From Algoriphagus sp. AGSA1 (GTDB lineage Bacteria; Bacteroidota; Bacteroidia; Cytophagales; Cyclobacteriaceae), in the NCBI RefSeq assembly GCF_021390545.1, contig NZ_JAJUWR010000013.1, positions 62,001-126,000 on the forward strand: 64,000 bases of DNA, read 5' to 3'. The position numbers were made by a program, and so were the translations under genes. The notes beneath the pieces are model-generated. The model was not told the origin of the DNA, did no database searches, and was given only the letters and a program-made list of their open reading frames with translations. This document shows, one piece after another, positions 1 through 9,093 of this stretch. Numbering within the stretch: position 1 is the first letter of the stretch; each line of letters starts with the position of its first letter.

Positions 1-1136
1 CTATGTCGATATTTCTCCATACCAAGGATATGTTTGGTGCCTCCCACAATCACATGCTTCAGGTAGGCATAGTAGTTAAGTACCACAGGAAAACCGATTC
101 CACCTAGCACAATAGCCAAAGCTATAGCTAGATGCATAGTATAAGCATCTCTAAAGCCCTCTTCATATAGTCCATTGCTAAGTGTGGAAAAACCTGCATT
201 GCAAAAAGCCGAGATAGCATGGAATAATGAAAAGAAGAAATGATCCCCTATACCGCTAAATTGTGAAGAATCGGTAAACTTATAAACCATATAGGTACAC
301 ACTCCTTCCACTAAAACCGTAAAAGAGATAATCTTGAAGAGTGTTTTGTATATCTCATTAACATTGTTTTCGTTGATGTAATCCCTGATAAACAGGCGGT
401 TTTCTATTGAATAACTTCCTTTGAAAAAGAAGCCGAAAAAGCTGGTAAACACCATGATTCCCAATCCACCGATTTGAAACAATATCATGATTACTACCTG
501 GCCAAAAAAGCTAAAATCCTTTGCTGTGTCCAGAACAATCAGCCCGGTGACACAAACTGCCGAAGTGGAAGTAAATAGTGCGTCTATGAAGCTAATGCTG
601 CCCGTACTTGCTTCAGGGAGGCTAAGTAGCCCGGCTCCAACCACTATCAGTAAAACAAAAGAAAGAATAAATACCAGGGGAGGACTGAGTTTCAGTTCAT
701 TTACAGTGAGACTAAACTTGCTGAGCTCTATGAAAAAGAGAATAATCACTAAACCGTTAATGAGATGGTATTGTCCTGTGAATTCCAGGATAAGCTGTGT
801 AGTCTCATCTCCGAACACGTTCCAGCGTATCAAGGCTGTGCATAGCAATACCAAAGAAAGGAACAATTCGAGCAACACCCGAGCAGGAATGAAGGATTTT
901 TCCAGCAGAAATATTTTTACCAGGTAGCCTGCCCCCATTAACATAAGGGAGGTGGTAAAGAGCGTAGAGGTTACCACCTGTTCTTGGGGATCTATTGAGT
1001 AACCTAAATGAAAAAGAAGGATTCCAAAAGCTAGAAAGCTACTTATCCGCACTGTTATTTCCTGAATCTTCACCACCTTCTTTAGGAAAAGAATATTTCG
1101 ATCAGGGTTGGAAAAAAAATTAAGCTTAAAATTCAT
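1..1136 (-). CDS. TrkH/KtrB-family potassium transporter (3' end outside window)
   Basis: The reverse strand is open from an ATG at 1134-1136 to the window edge, giving 378 codons. The first 140 or so residues are an N-terminal membrane region. The TrkH-type core follows, with a first pore loop at about 190-199 (TSAVCVTGL), the QIGGLG segment at 221-226, and a second pore loop at about 310-317 (AFCNAGFS). The glycine/threonine pore-loop pattern is that of K+-translocating subunits needing a cytoplasmic TrkA/KtrA partner, which is not visible here. The C-terminal two pore repeats lie beyond the edge. The CLC gene on the same strand ends 30 bp upstream, so both may be transcribed together. Confidence 0.9.
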   Translation of the reverse strand, partial: MNFKLNFFSNPDRNILFLKKVVKIQEITVRISSFLAFGILLFHLGYSIDPQEQVVTSTLFTTSLMLMGAGYLVKIFLLEKSFIPARVLLELFLSLVLLCTALIRWNVFGDETTQLILEFTGQYHLINGLVIILFFIELSKFSLTVNELKLSPPLVFILSFVLLIVVGAGLLSLPEASTGSISFIDALFTSTSAVCVTGLIVLDTAKDFSFFGQVVIMILFQIGGLGIMVFTSFFGFFFKGSYSIENRLFIRDYINENNVNEIYKTLFKIISFTVLVEGVCTYMVYKFTDSSQFSGIGDHFFFSLFHAISAFCNAGFSTLSNGLYEEGFRDAYTMHLAIALAIVLGGIGFPVVLNYYAYLKHVIVGGTKHILGMEKYRH

Positions 1137-1166
1137 GCTTAAGAAATGACATTCGGTAAATATCCC

Positions 1167-2429
1167 TCATTTTTTTGAATGCTTATTTTTTCCCAAGGTA
1201 AATATCCCTTCTGCGGGGTACAAATCAAATTTCCTGTCAAGGTTCTGCGAAGAATAAATACTTGATCTGCCACTGAATAAATAGGCTACCAAGCAGGCAA
1301 TGCCTAAGAAAATCCCACTTTCGTAGCTAAACAACTCCATTCCCATGACGGTACATGCTAATGGAGTATTGGTCGCTCCCGAAAAAACCCCTACAAACCC
1401 CATTCCTGCCAAAAGTGCCAGTGGCAAAGGAATCCATGATGAAAGGGCATTGCCCAAAGTCGCTCCGGTGAAAAACAGTGGAGTGACTTCTCCTCCTTTG
1501 AACCCTGCTCCCAAAGTAAAACCTGTCAGTCCTGTTTTGGCCAGCCAATCATACCAGGGCAGTGGTGTCTCGAATGCTTCTACTATCCGGGGAACACCCA
1601 GCCCAATATAGGTAGTGCTGTCCGAAATATATACAAATGCAGCTATCAACAGTCCGCCTATGACCGGACGAAGTGGAGGGTAGGAGACGTATTTCGAAAA
1701 CTGATGAGTAAAGAAATGAGTGCATTGGGCAAATAATCTCCCGGAAAACCCAAAAGCAATCCCTGCCGGGATGACCCAAAGTAAGTTTTCAAAAGTATGT
1801 GGAGGTACGAGATCCATAAAATAATGTGTATGGCCAACGCCAAAAAGAGACGAGCAAAACCAATTGGCAACAAATGCAGTCCAAAACGCTGGAAACCACG
1901 ATTTCCAGCGGAATTTTCGGTGAAGCATCCATTCTAATGCAAAAATTGCCCCTGCTAACGGAGTACCGAAAACTGAAGCAAATCCTCCGGCTACACCAGC
2001 GATAAGAATGATCCTTCTATCCTCGGGATTTAAGTGAAAATATTTCGTTAACTGATCGGCTAGGGAACCGCCCATTTGGACAGCAGTGCCTTCACGACCT
2101 GCGGAACCACCGAACAAGTGGGTGATAATCGTCCCTAAAAGTACCAAGGGAGTCATTCGTAGCGGAATTGGCTTTTCTGTTTTATAGAGCTCATCCAGTA
2201 AAAGGTTGTTCCCTTTTACGGAATTTTCTCCATAGCGATAGTAAGTCCAGCCTATCAGAAATCCTGCTAAAGGCAGGAAAGCAATGATCCAAACATGGTT
2301 TTCACGGTAATCTGTGGCCCAGCTTAAGGAAATAAGAAAAATGGCAGATGCGACACCCGAAAGTGCTCCTACTATAAGCCCTAATAGAACCCACCGTAGT
2401 AAATACCGAATTATAGATACACTATTCAA
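1167..2429 (-). CDS. CLC-family antiporter, fluoride-type subgroup likely
   Basis: A 420-residue polytopic membrane protein. The CLC signature GREGT is at 111-115 with the gating glutamate E113, and the second signature (FKGGEVTPLFF) is at about 310-320. In place of the GSGIP anion-site motif of classical chloride CLCs it has GNNLLLDE at 73-80. From family knowledge this, together with GREGT, fits the short CLC-F type F-/H+ antiporters without CBS domains; fluoride specificity is inferred. It differs clearly from the CBS-containing CLC at 40617-42395. The ATG at 2427-2429 starts directly before a hydrophobic helix. Confidence 0.85.
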   Translation of the reverse strand: MNSVSIIRYLLRWVLLGLIVGALSGVASAIFLISLSWATDYRENHVWIIAFLPLAGFLIGWTYYRYGENSVKGNNLLLDELYKTEKPIPLRMTPLVLLGTIITHLFGGSAGREGTAVQMGGSLADQLTKYFHLNPEDRRIILIAGVAGGFASVFGTPLAGAIFALEWMLHRKFRWKSWFPAFWTAFVANWFCSSLFGVGHTHYFMDLVPPHTFENLLWVIPAGIAFGFSGRLFAQCTHFFTHQFSKYVSYPPLRPVIGGLLIAAFVYISDSTTYIGLGVPRIVEAFETPLPWYDWLAKTGLTGFTLGAGFKGGEVTPLFFTGATLGNALSSWIPLPLALLAGMGFVGVFSGATNTPLACTVMGMELFSYESGIFLGIACLVAYLFSGRSSIYSSQNLDRKFDLYPAEGIFTLGKNKHSKK

Positions 2430-2564
2430 ACTAGCTTTTACAATAAGTTATGCCAAATTAGGTATAGATATTGGATTTAATAAAGTAATATAAACCCTTT
2501 ATCACTTGGAAAGTGTCAACATAATTAGAGGTATTCGGGTTATCTTCATATAAATCACCCAACT

Positions 2565-3455
2565 ATGAAAAATATTCTTATTTCCGGAGGTTCTGGTCTA
2601 ATCGGCCACAAAATTACCCAGTTGCTGGAACTCAAAGGATATACAGTGGCCTGGCTAAGCCGTTCTCCCCAAAAGCAAAAGTCATTTCTCTGGGAAGTGG
2701 AAGAGCAGACTATAGATCCTTCGGCCGTGGAATGGTCAGATGCCATCATTCATCTTGCCGGTGCAGGAGTGGCTGATAAGCGATGGACTGAAGGTCGCAA
2801 GAAGCTCATTTTGAACTCGCGGGTGGAGAGTACCCGATTGCTGTATGATGCCATAGAGAAAACCATTGATAAGCCCAATGCTATCATCTCGGCTTCCGCT
2901 GTGGGGTTTTATGGATTCGATACTGGTACCTCTTTGATGGATGAAAACCATGTTCCGGGCTCTGATTTTTTGGCGCAGGTAGTCGTAGCCTGGGAAAATG
3001 AAGTGAGGAAAATGGAGGCCTTGCACCTCCGCACCGTGATGCTCCGAATCGGGATTGTGCTTGATTCAGAAGGTGGTGCGCTTGGCGAGATGATGAAGCC
3101 ACCGATTGCCGCACCCTTAGGAAATGGAGATCAGTGGATGAGTTGGATAACTATCGAAGACCTGGCAAGAATGTTTGTGTTTGCGCTGGAGAAAACTACC
3201 CTGCAGGGGGTTTTCAATGCCGTAGGGCCAAATCCTGCTACCAATCAGCAATTGACCCAAGCAGCTGCAAAGGAGAAGGGAAAGCCGTATGTAGGGATCG
3301 GGGTGCCGGGTTTTTTATTGCGGATTGTTTTGGGAGAAATGGCAGCTATGGTCTTGGGAGGGAATCGCGTATCTTCACAGAAGATCCAAAAAGCAGGCTT
3401 TGAATACGAATGTCCTGATTTGATCCCAGCACTGAAGCATATTTATCATAAATAA
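2565..3455 (+). CDS. TIGR01777-family SDR/epimerase-like protein (YfcH/SDR39U type)
   Basis: A 296-residue protein with an N-terminal Rossmann fold (ILISGGSGLIGHKI at about 4-17), the family segment AIIHLAGAGVADKRW around 61-75, and the SASAVGFYG segment near 109. The C-terminal part (about 245-290) matches the small DUF1731-like domain of YfcH proteins. These are nucleotide-sugar-epimerase-like oxidoreductases whose substrate is not established. It stands alone between a divergent CLC gene and a convergent mini-gene. Confidence 0.9.
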   Translation: MKNILISGGSGLIGHKITQLLELKGYTVAWLSRSPQKQKSFLWEVEEQTIDPSAVEWSDAIIHLAGAGVADKRWTEGRKKLILNSRVESTRLLYDAIEKTIDKPNAIISASAVGFYGFDTGTSLMDENHVPGSDFLAQVVVAWENEVRKMEALHLRTVMLRIGIVLDSEGGALGEMMKPPIAAPLGNGDQWMSWITIEDLARMFVFALEKTTLQGVFNAVGPNPATNQQLTQAAAKEKGKPYVGIGVPGFLLRIVLGEMAAMVLGGNRVSSQKIQKAGFEYECPDLIPALKHIYHK

Positions 3456-3468
3456 TTTAATTTTTACG

Positions 3469-3642
3469 TTAAATCCTCTTCCCTCTACCGATCACAAACC
3501 AAAGCACGGTACCCAGCAAAGGTACCAGCACCACGATGATCACCCAGATCAGCTTATCGTTGTCATTCGCAAAATTGCTGGTGATCACGTCATAAATCGT
3601 AAAGGCATATATTGCCAAGCCTATAATTCCAAGTCCGAACAT
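3469..3642 (-). CDS. PLDc_N-type two-helix membrane mini-protein
   Basis: This 57-codon reading frame starts at ATG 3640-3642 and stops at TTA 3469-3471. It encodes an N-terminal hydrophobic helix, a short polar loop with DND, a second helix (WVIIVVLVPLLGTVLWFVIG) and a basic end. The pattern matches the phospholipase_D-nuclease N-terminal (PLDc_N) family of small membrane proteins, often found alone in Bacteroidota. No catalytic function can be assigned. It converges on the epimerase gene with 13 bp between stop codons. Confidence 0.75.
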   Translation of the reverse strand: MFGLGIIGLAIYAFTIYDVITSNFANDNDKLIWVIIVVLVPLLGTVLWFVIGRGKRI

Positions 3643-3854
3643 AGTGTGAGGGATAAGTGTTTTTAGTGCTATTTGTCAAAATCAAATATAGGGTAGGTTC
3701 AATTCCATGGTATGGAATTTGCCAAATGAGAAAACTTTCACTAGATGGGGTCAAATCCATCTGTTTTCTTCAGTTATTTTAACCATTGAACCAAAATAGC
3801 TTTTTTTTTAGAACCAAAATATGAATTTCGCTAAAAGTTAATCCCCAAATCTTT

Positions 3855-6407
3855 ATGAAAAAAAGTTTTCTTTCAATGCTTTTATCCTTTTTTATCCTGA
3901 GCAGCTATGCCCAAGTGGACTTGAGCTATTACTTGCCGATGGGATATACATACGACGAATCAATTCCTACTCCTAAGGAGGTCTTGGGATATGAAGTCGG
4001 GGAATGGCATGTTACTCATGACCAGCTTGTGATGTATATGAAGGCCGTGGCGGAAGCCTCCGAGCGGGTGACTTTTGAGGAATTTGGAAGAACATACGAG
4101 AGAAGACCTCAAGTGCTCCTGACGATTTCTTCTCCCGCAAATCTTGCAAAGATCGATCAGATCAAAGGGGAAAGAATGAAACTCAGGGATGCAAATGCCT
4201 CGGTGGATATAGCAAATATGCCTGTTGTGATGTTTATGGGTTATTCTGTCCATGGGAATGAGCCAAGTGGTGCAAATGCCTCGCTTCTTGCTGCCTATCA
4301 TTTTGCTGCGGCAAAGGAAATAGCAGAAGACTTGGACAGCATGGTTTTGCTCCTCGATCCTGCGCTCAATCCCGATGGACTCAACCGCTTTGCATCTTGG
4401 GTAAATACGCATAAGTCATACAATATGAATGGCGATCCGAATAATTTGGAGTTTAGTGAAGCATGGCCTAGAGGTAGGACGAACCATTATTGGTTTGACT
4501 TAAATCGGGATTGGCTGCCTGTTCAGCATCCGGAGTCTAGAAACAGAGTGCGAGTTTTTCAGGAATGGCTTCCGAATATTCACTTGGATTTTCATGAAAT
4601 GGGTACCAACAGCACTTTCTTTTTCCAGCCTGGAGTACCTGCGAGAATGCATCCCCTGACTCCGGAAAAGAACCTTGAACTGACTGCGAAGATCGGTACC
4701 TATCATGCCAGTGCATTGGACAAAATCGGCTCACTATATTTTAATCAGGAGAGTTATGATGATTATTACTACGGAAAAGGCTCCACCTATCCCGATGTAC
4801 AAGGGGCTATTGGGATTCTCTTTGAGCAGGCAAGTTCCAGAGGTCATTTGCAGCAAAGCGCTAACGGTATGCTCAGCTTTCCCTTTACTATCAAAAACCA
4901 ATTCACCGCGAATTTGTCGTCTTTCAAGGCCGCAAAGGAAATGCGGCAAGAGCTGAACACCTTCATGTCTGATTTTTATAAGAATATTGATAATGAGGTA
5001 AACGCTGACCCTAACAAGGCTTACATTTTCGGAAACGAGCAAGATGATGCAAAAAGTTACCATTTGGCGGATTTGATCTTGCAACATGACATTAAGGTTT
5101 TCAGCCTAAATGAAGATATTACGGTCAATGGGAGGCAGTTCAAAAGTGAAAATTCATATATAGTCCCTGCTGACCAGCCACAATATCGCCTGATCAAAGC
5201 GATGTTTGAGACCAGAAATACATTTAGTGACAGTCTATTTTATGATATTTCTGCCTGGACTTACCCGATGGCATTTAATCTGGATTACATGGCACTCAAC
5301 TCCCAGATTCTCAATCTTGCCAGTACAGAGGAAGTGACTAAAGACAATCTTGTCCTGCAACCCGGGAAAGTGATCGGAGATGTAGGAGCCTACTCTTATG
5401 CCATGGAATGGACTGATTACTACGCTCCAAAAGCAGCTTATAAACTGATGGATGCAGGTTTTTTAGTCAGGGTGGCTACGAAGGAATTTGGAGCGGGAGA
5501 AAAACAATTCGGTCGTGGAACCTTGTTGATTTCCAAAGGGGAAAGCGGACTGGATGATCAGGCCTTTCATCAAAGAATCTCTGATATAGCATCCACTTCC
5601 ACGGTAGATATCTATGCCCTTTCTTCAGGATCCACTACTGGAATCAACCTGGGATCACCTGCAATAAGTCCACTGGATAAACCTGAAATAGCACTCTTGG
5701 TCGAAGGGGGAGTGAATGGCTATGAAGCTGGAGAAATCTGGCATTTGATGGATCAGCGATTTGAAATTCCTATTACCCTGCTCGCAATGGATAGGATAGG
5801 AGAAAATACGCTTGAGCGGTACAATGTGCTGATTATGCCGGAAGGAAGGTATAATGGCCTCGGCAAAAGCGGCGCCTCCGCGATTCAAGCATGGGTTTCC
5901 AAAGGAGGAACCTTGTTGGCAAAAGGGGGTGCTATCCAGTTTTTGAAAGCGAATGAGATAGGGAAATTCAATTTCAGAGAAGCTGCGGAACCAGAGGCAG
6001 GCCTACAAAAAGCCTATAGTGATTATGAAAATAATCGGGGTGCAAAAGTTACGGGAGGTGCGATATTCAATGCAACACTGGATCTGACCCATCCCATCGG
6101 ATATGGCTATACCACTTCGGATATCCATACCTTCCGTAATGATAATTCGTTCATGGAACCTTCCGAAAATCCTTATGCCAATCCTCTGGTTTATACAGAT
6201 AAGCCTTTGGCTTCGGGATACCTTCACCCTTCCAATCTTCCGGGAATCCAGAATGGATCCGTGATTCAGATTTCAGGAGTGGGCAGAGGACGTGTTGTGG
6301 CTTTTGCGGATAATATGAATTTCCGGGCATTTTGGTTTGGAACAAATAAACTCTTCATGAATGCAGTCTTCTTTGGTCAAGTTATCCAAAGCGGTACAGC
6401 TAGATGA
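3855..6407 (+). CDS. Secreted M14-family zinc carboxypeptidase-like protein
   Basis: An 850-residue protein with a Sec signal peptide (about 1-20, ending SSYAQ). The M14 zinc motif HxxE is at H133/E136 (SVHGNEPSG); NPDGLNR follows at 172-178; the third ligand lies in IHLDFHEMG (H247 most likely). The glutamate of GILFEQASSRG, near 325, is the likely general base. The remaining ~450 residues form a C-terminal region typical of large Bacteroidota M14 proteins, with a glutamine-amidotransferase-like stretch around 610-690. It probably cleaves peptides in the periplasm or outside the cell; substrate unknown. A strong terminator follows its stop codon. Confidence 0.88.
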   Translation: MKKSFLSMLLSFFILSSYAQVDLSYYLPMGYTYDESIPTPKEVLGYEVGEWHVTHDQLVMYMKAVAEASERVTFEEFGRTYERRPQVLLTISSPANLAKIDQIKGERMKLRDANASVDIANMPVVMFMGYSVHGNEPSGANASLLAAYHFAAAKEIAEDLDSMVLLLDPALNPDGLNRFASWVNTHKSYNMNGDPNNLEFSEAWPRGRTNHYWFDLNRDWLPVQHPESRNRVRVFQEWLPNIHLDFHEMGTNSTFFFQPGVPARMHPLTPEKNLELTAKIGTYHASALDKIGSLYFNQESYDDYYYGKGSTYPDVQGAIGILFEQASSRGHLQQSANGMLSFPFTIKNQFTANLSSFKAAKEMRQELNTFMSDFYKNIDNEVNADPNKAYIFGNEQDDAKSYHLADLILQHDIKVFSLNEDITVNGRQFKSENSYIVPADQPQYRLIKAMFETRNTFSDSLFYDISAWTYPMAFNLDYMALNSQILNLASTEEVTKDNLVLQPGKVIGDVGAYSYAMEWTDYYAPKAAYKLMDAGFLVRVATKEFGAGEKQFGRGTLLISKGESGLDDQAFHQRISDIASTSTVDIYALSSGSTTGINLGSPAISPLDKPEIALLVEGGVNGYEAGEIWHLMDQRFEIPITLLAMDRIGENTLERYNVLIMPEGRYNGLGKSGASAIQAWVSKGGTLLAKGGAIQFLKANEIGKFNFREAAEPEAGLQKAYSDYENNRGAKVTGGAIFNATLDLTHPIGYGYTTSDIHTFRNDNSFMEPSENPYANPLVYTDKPLASGYLHPSNLPGIQNGSVIQISGVGRGRVVAFADNMNFRAFWFGTNKLFMNAVFFGQVIQSGTAR

Positions 6408-6418
6408 CTTCAATCATT

Positions 6419-6448
6419 TTAAATCCCGGATCAAGACCCGGGATTTTC
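6419..6448 (+). terminator. Rho-independent terminator after the M14 peptidase gene
   Basis: A GC-rich stem AAATCCCGG / CCCGGGATTT with a short loop is followed by TTTTCTG, starting 12 bp past the TGA at 6405-6407. Its position is why the next gene is started at 6511: a start further upstream would put a terminator inside the reading frame. Confidence 0.8.
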
Positions 6449-6510
6449 TGTTTATGGGAGTTAACTCTGACCAAAAATTTTGCGTAAGCAAGCCTAATGA
6501 ATTTTACTAT

Positions 6511-7635
6511 ATGTCTATGAATATTTCCACAAGGTTTTTAATGGTTTACGCCTTATCGGTTTTCGGCAGTAGTGCCTTTGCTCAGGTTATGAGTTTTGAG
6601 GACTACAATCCACCTTCCACACTCAAAGTTCCAGAGCACCCAGTTCAACGGGCTAAGTTTCCTTTTGTGGATATTCACAGTCATCAAGGAGGGATCAATG
6701 AGCAGAGAATCGGCGAACTGATCGCAGAAATGGATGAATTGAATATGGGTGTTTTGGTCAACCTAAGTGGCCGGGGTTTTGGTCGGGGAGACAGCAATGC
6801 ACAGCAAGAATACATAAAGGCCATGCTGAAGGAGTTCAATTCCTATGCTCCCGGGAGATTTATTGTATTTACCAATTTAAACTTCGCAGGCTTTGGAGAT
6901 GAAAACTGGACTAGAATCGCTGTAAAGGAACTGGAGGAGGATGTAGCGGCAGGGGCAAGTGGACTGAAAATCTATAAAAGCCTGGGGTTGAATGTGAAGG
7001 ATTTGGATGGAAACAGAATACCGGTGAATCATCCTGATTTGGATGCAGTATGGGCCAAAGCCGGAGAATTGGGAATTCCCGTGATTATCCATTCAGCCGA
7101 CCCGGCGCAGTTTTGGCAGCCTATGGATGCAAATAATGAACGGTGGCTGGAGCTGAAGACACATCCAAACCGTCAGCGGGGAGCTGATAATCCGGCACCT
7201 TTTGAGCAGATTATGGCTGAGCAGCATGATGTGTTTGCGAAGCATCCGGAGACGACTTTTATCAATGCTCACATGGGCTGGATGGCCAATGATCTGGATG
7301 CAGCTTCCGCGCATCTGGAGAAATATCCCAATGTGAATTTCGGGATCGGTGCCGTAATTGCGGAGTTTGGGCGGCAGCCTAGGCGGGCAAAGGAGTTTTT
7401 TGAAAAATACCAAGATCGCGTACTGTTCGGAAAGGATGCTTACAATAAGGAGGAGTTCTATACTTATTTCCGTGTGCTGGAAACAGAAGACGAGTATTTT
7501 CCCTATTACAAAAAGTACCATGCTTATTGGGCCATGTATGGTCTTGGGCTCTCTGATGAAGTGTTGAAGAAGTTGTATTACAAAAATGCGCTGCGGATCG
7601 TACCGGGAATGGACAAGCGTGTTTTTCCGGATTGA
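6511..7635 (+). CDS. Secreted amidohydrolase (amidohydrolase-2 family)
   Basis: A 374-residue protein. ATG 6511 (or 6517) is chosen because it gives a Sec signal peptide ending in SSAFAQ and lies downstream of the terminator; the frame is open further upstream but overlaps that hairpin and the previous gene. It has the TIM-barrel metal motif HxH (VDIHSHQG), a histidine in VIIHSADP, another in FINAHMGW, and the late aspartate in LFGKDAYN, so the metal site looks complete. The PF04909 family includes decarboxylases and lactone hydrolases; the substrate cannot be read from sequence. Export is unusual for that family but common in Bacteroidota. Confidence 0.85.
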   Translation: MSMNISTRFLMVYALSVFGSSAFAQVMSFEDYNPPSTLKVPEHPVQRAKFPFVDIHSHQGGINEQRIGELIAEMDELNMGVLVNLSGRGFGRGDSNAQQEYIKAMLKEFNSYAPGRFIVFTNLNFAGFGDENWTRIAVKELEEDVAAGASGLKIYKSLGLNVKDLDGNRIPVNHPDLDAVWAKAGELGIPVIIHSADPAQFWQPMDANNERWLELKTHPNRQRGADNPAPFEQIMAEQHDVFAKHPETTFINAHMGWMANDLDAASAHLEKYPNVNFGIGAVIAEFGRQPRRAKEFFEKYQDRVLFGKDAYNKEEFYTYFRVLETEDEYFPYYKKYHAYWAMYGLGLSDEVLKKLYYKNALRIVPGMDKRVFPD

Positions 7636-7920
7636 TGTGGTGATTTTCCCGCAGATGGTCGCTGATCTGTCCCGCAGATAATCGCTGATTGAAAACGCTG
7701 ATTCCCGCAGATTTTCACAATTGGCCTCTGTGCTAACCCGTAACCTTTTCTCAGCTGCTGTTCTTTTTTCTAAAATTCTCGGATAAGCTCCCGCAGAGCT
7801 GACTACCGTAGGGTAGGTTTACACAGAAAGGAATACAGATTTCCGCTTACCAAAAGATGTAGCCCTTTCATCCCGATCACCCAATTCCTGCTATGTAAAG
7901 CTGCTTTACATAGCATCCCG
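7636..7920. repeat. Intergenic debris with CCCGCAGAT/CGCTGAT repeats and a perfect palindrome
   Basis: No gene is seen. Between 7647 and 7720 the words CCCGCAGAT and CGCTGAT recur several times, a pattern of short dispersed repeat common in Bacteroidota intergenic DNA; a decayed relative lies at about 10421-10470. At 7890-7914 there is a perfect inverted repeat with 12-bp arms (GCTATGTAAAGC) around a single T. Confidence 0.6.
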
Positions 7921-7972
7921 TATATGTAAAGAAAATCGAGAAATCTTTACATATACTCTTGACTATGTAAAG
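7921..7972. repeat. Second ATGTAAAG inverted repeat plus a half-copy
   Basis: The arm TATATGTAAAGA at 7921-7932 is repeated in inverse at 7944-7955 with an 11-nt loop. CTATGTAAAG occurs again at 7963-7972. Together with the palindrome at 7890-7914, the core ATGTAAAG occurs five times in about 85 bp, just before the Fic-like remnant. Confidence 0.7.
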
Positions 7973-7981
7973 AAACTATAG

Positions 7982-8110
7982 CTTTTATTTACTGCCGCAA
8001 ATTATCTTAATAAACTGGCAGAAGATGGGGTACTGCGCAAGGAGAAACTGGGCACAGGGAATTACTGTGTAAAAGAGAAGCTGTTTTCCTTACTTTCAGT
8101 TAGTTCCTAG
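7982..8110 (+). pseudogene. Remnant resembling the C-terminal winged helix of a Fic-family protein
   Basis: A 42-codon open stretch bounded by TAG codons reads as a winged-helix tail (FTAANYLNKLAEDGVLRKEK, then a wing and LFSLL). This resembles the C-terminal DNA-binding domain of bacterial Fic/DOC AMP-transferase proteins. No Fic core (HPFxxGNGR) is present upstream, and there is no plausible start codon. I read it as a decayed 3' end of a lost fic gene; the family assignment rests on a short match. Confidence 0.5.
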
Positions 8111-8194
8111 CGTAAGGGTTAAGGGATTCTGTGTCGGCACAGGTCACAGAAGATTCAACTGGGTAAATTATAGACGAAACAAATAGGCAGATCG

Positions 8195-9016
8195 ATGAGT
8201 CCGATATTCCAAGAAAAGAAGCTCAGAATAAAAGCGACACTGAAATACCTAGTCGTTCTGCTTTTGGTATTGCTGGTGACGATCTTTCAGGATTATTTGC
8301 ATTCACGGTACAATGCTTATTCCTTTTATGCCTCAGAATCCTTTCTTTTTAATATGTTCTGGATTCTGATTTTACCGGTGAGCCTCATCTTTAATAGAGC
8401 GTTTACAAAGAATGCCACTCTGGCCCGAATACATGTGCTATGGGTGAAAAGGATTGCTTTCATCCTCCTGGCCTCTTTTTTACACATCCTGCTTTTTGCG
8501 GGGATGGTCCATGTGGTTTCTGCACTATTCTATGACCACACCTTTAGTTTTTTCGCAAACCTTAATTATACGATTGCACAGGATTTATATAAATACTTGC
8601 TGATCTATTCGGTGCTTGCTTTGGTGCTGTTCCGAAAGGAAAGCCTAAAAGCTGAAGAAACGCCTAAAATCAATCATCTGAACCAGATAATCGTGGATTC
8701 TGGAAGGAGTAAAAGTGTTGTCAAAACCGCAGACATTTATTATATCCGCGCAGAAGTCCCGTATGTCGCCATTCATACTTCAGAAAAGAAATATTTGCAC
8801 ACAGCTACCCTCAAGTCAATTTTGGAGCTGCTACCGCCGGAGAAATTTGTAAGGGTCCACAAATCCACGATTATTAATCTCAGTAAAGTAGTGTCATACA
8901 AATCACGCTTAAACGGTGACTATGATATCCGGCTTTCCAATGAGCAGGAGCTTCGGCTGAGCAGAAATTATGCAGATATCTTCAGGCAAAGATTTACTTC
9001 ACATCAATCGTCTTGA
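8195..9016 (+). CDS. Membrane-anchored LytTR-family transcriptional regulator
   Basis: A 273-residue protein with about four transmembrane helices between 15 and 147, a linker, and a C-terminal LytTR DNA-binding domain (about 165-268) with the typical FVRVHKSTIINL segment at 218-229. It lacks histidine-kinase and receiver domains, so it should act as a one-component regulator sensing through its membrane part. No target operator was recognised. The adjacent dioxygenase-like lipoprotein on the same strand, 77 bp downstream, is a possible target. Confidence 0.88.
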   Translation: MSPIFQEKKLRIKATLKYLVVLLLVLLVTIFQDYLHSRYNAYSFYASESFLFNMFWILILPVSLIFNRAFTKNATLARIHVLWVKRIAFILLASFLHILLFAGMVHVVSALFYDHTFSFFANLNYTIAQDLYKYLLIYSVLALVLFRKESLKAEETPKINHLNQIIVDSGRSKSVVKTADIYYIRAEVPYVAIHTSEKKYLHTATLKSILELLPPEKFVRVHKSTIINLSKVVSYKSRLNGDYDIRLSNEQELRLSRNYADIFRQRFTSHQSS

Positions 9017-9093
9017 GGTAAATTCTCCTCTGCTTGGCCTATTTAATTTTTTAGGGAGGCGACTTTTTCTAAACTTTTGGAAAAAACCAAAAC

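Noticed and set aside
6361..6510. 50-codon extension of the amidohydrolase
   Set aside because: It overlaps the M14 gene and a strong terminator; a signal peptide is found at 6511.
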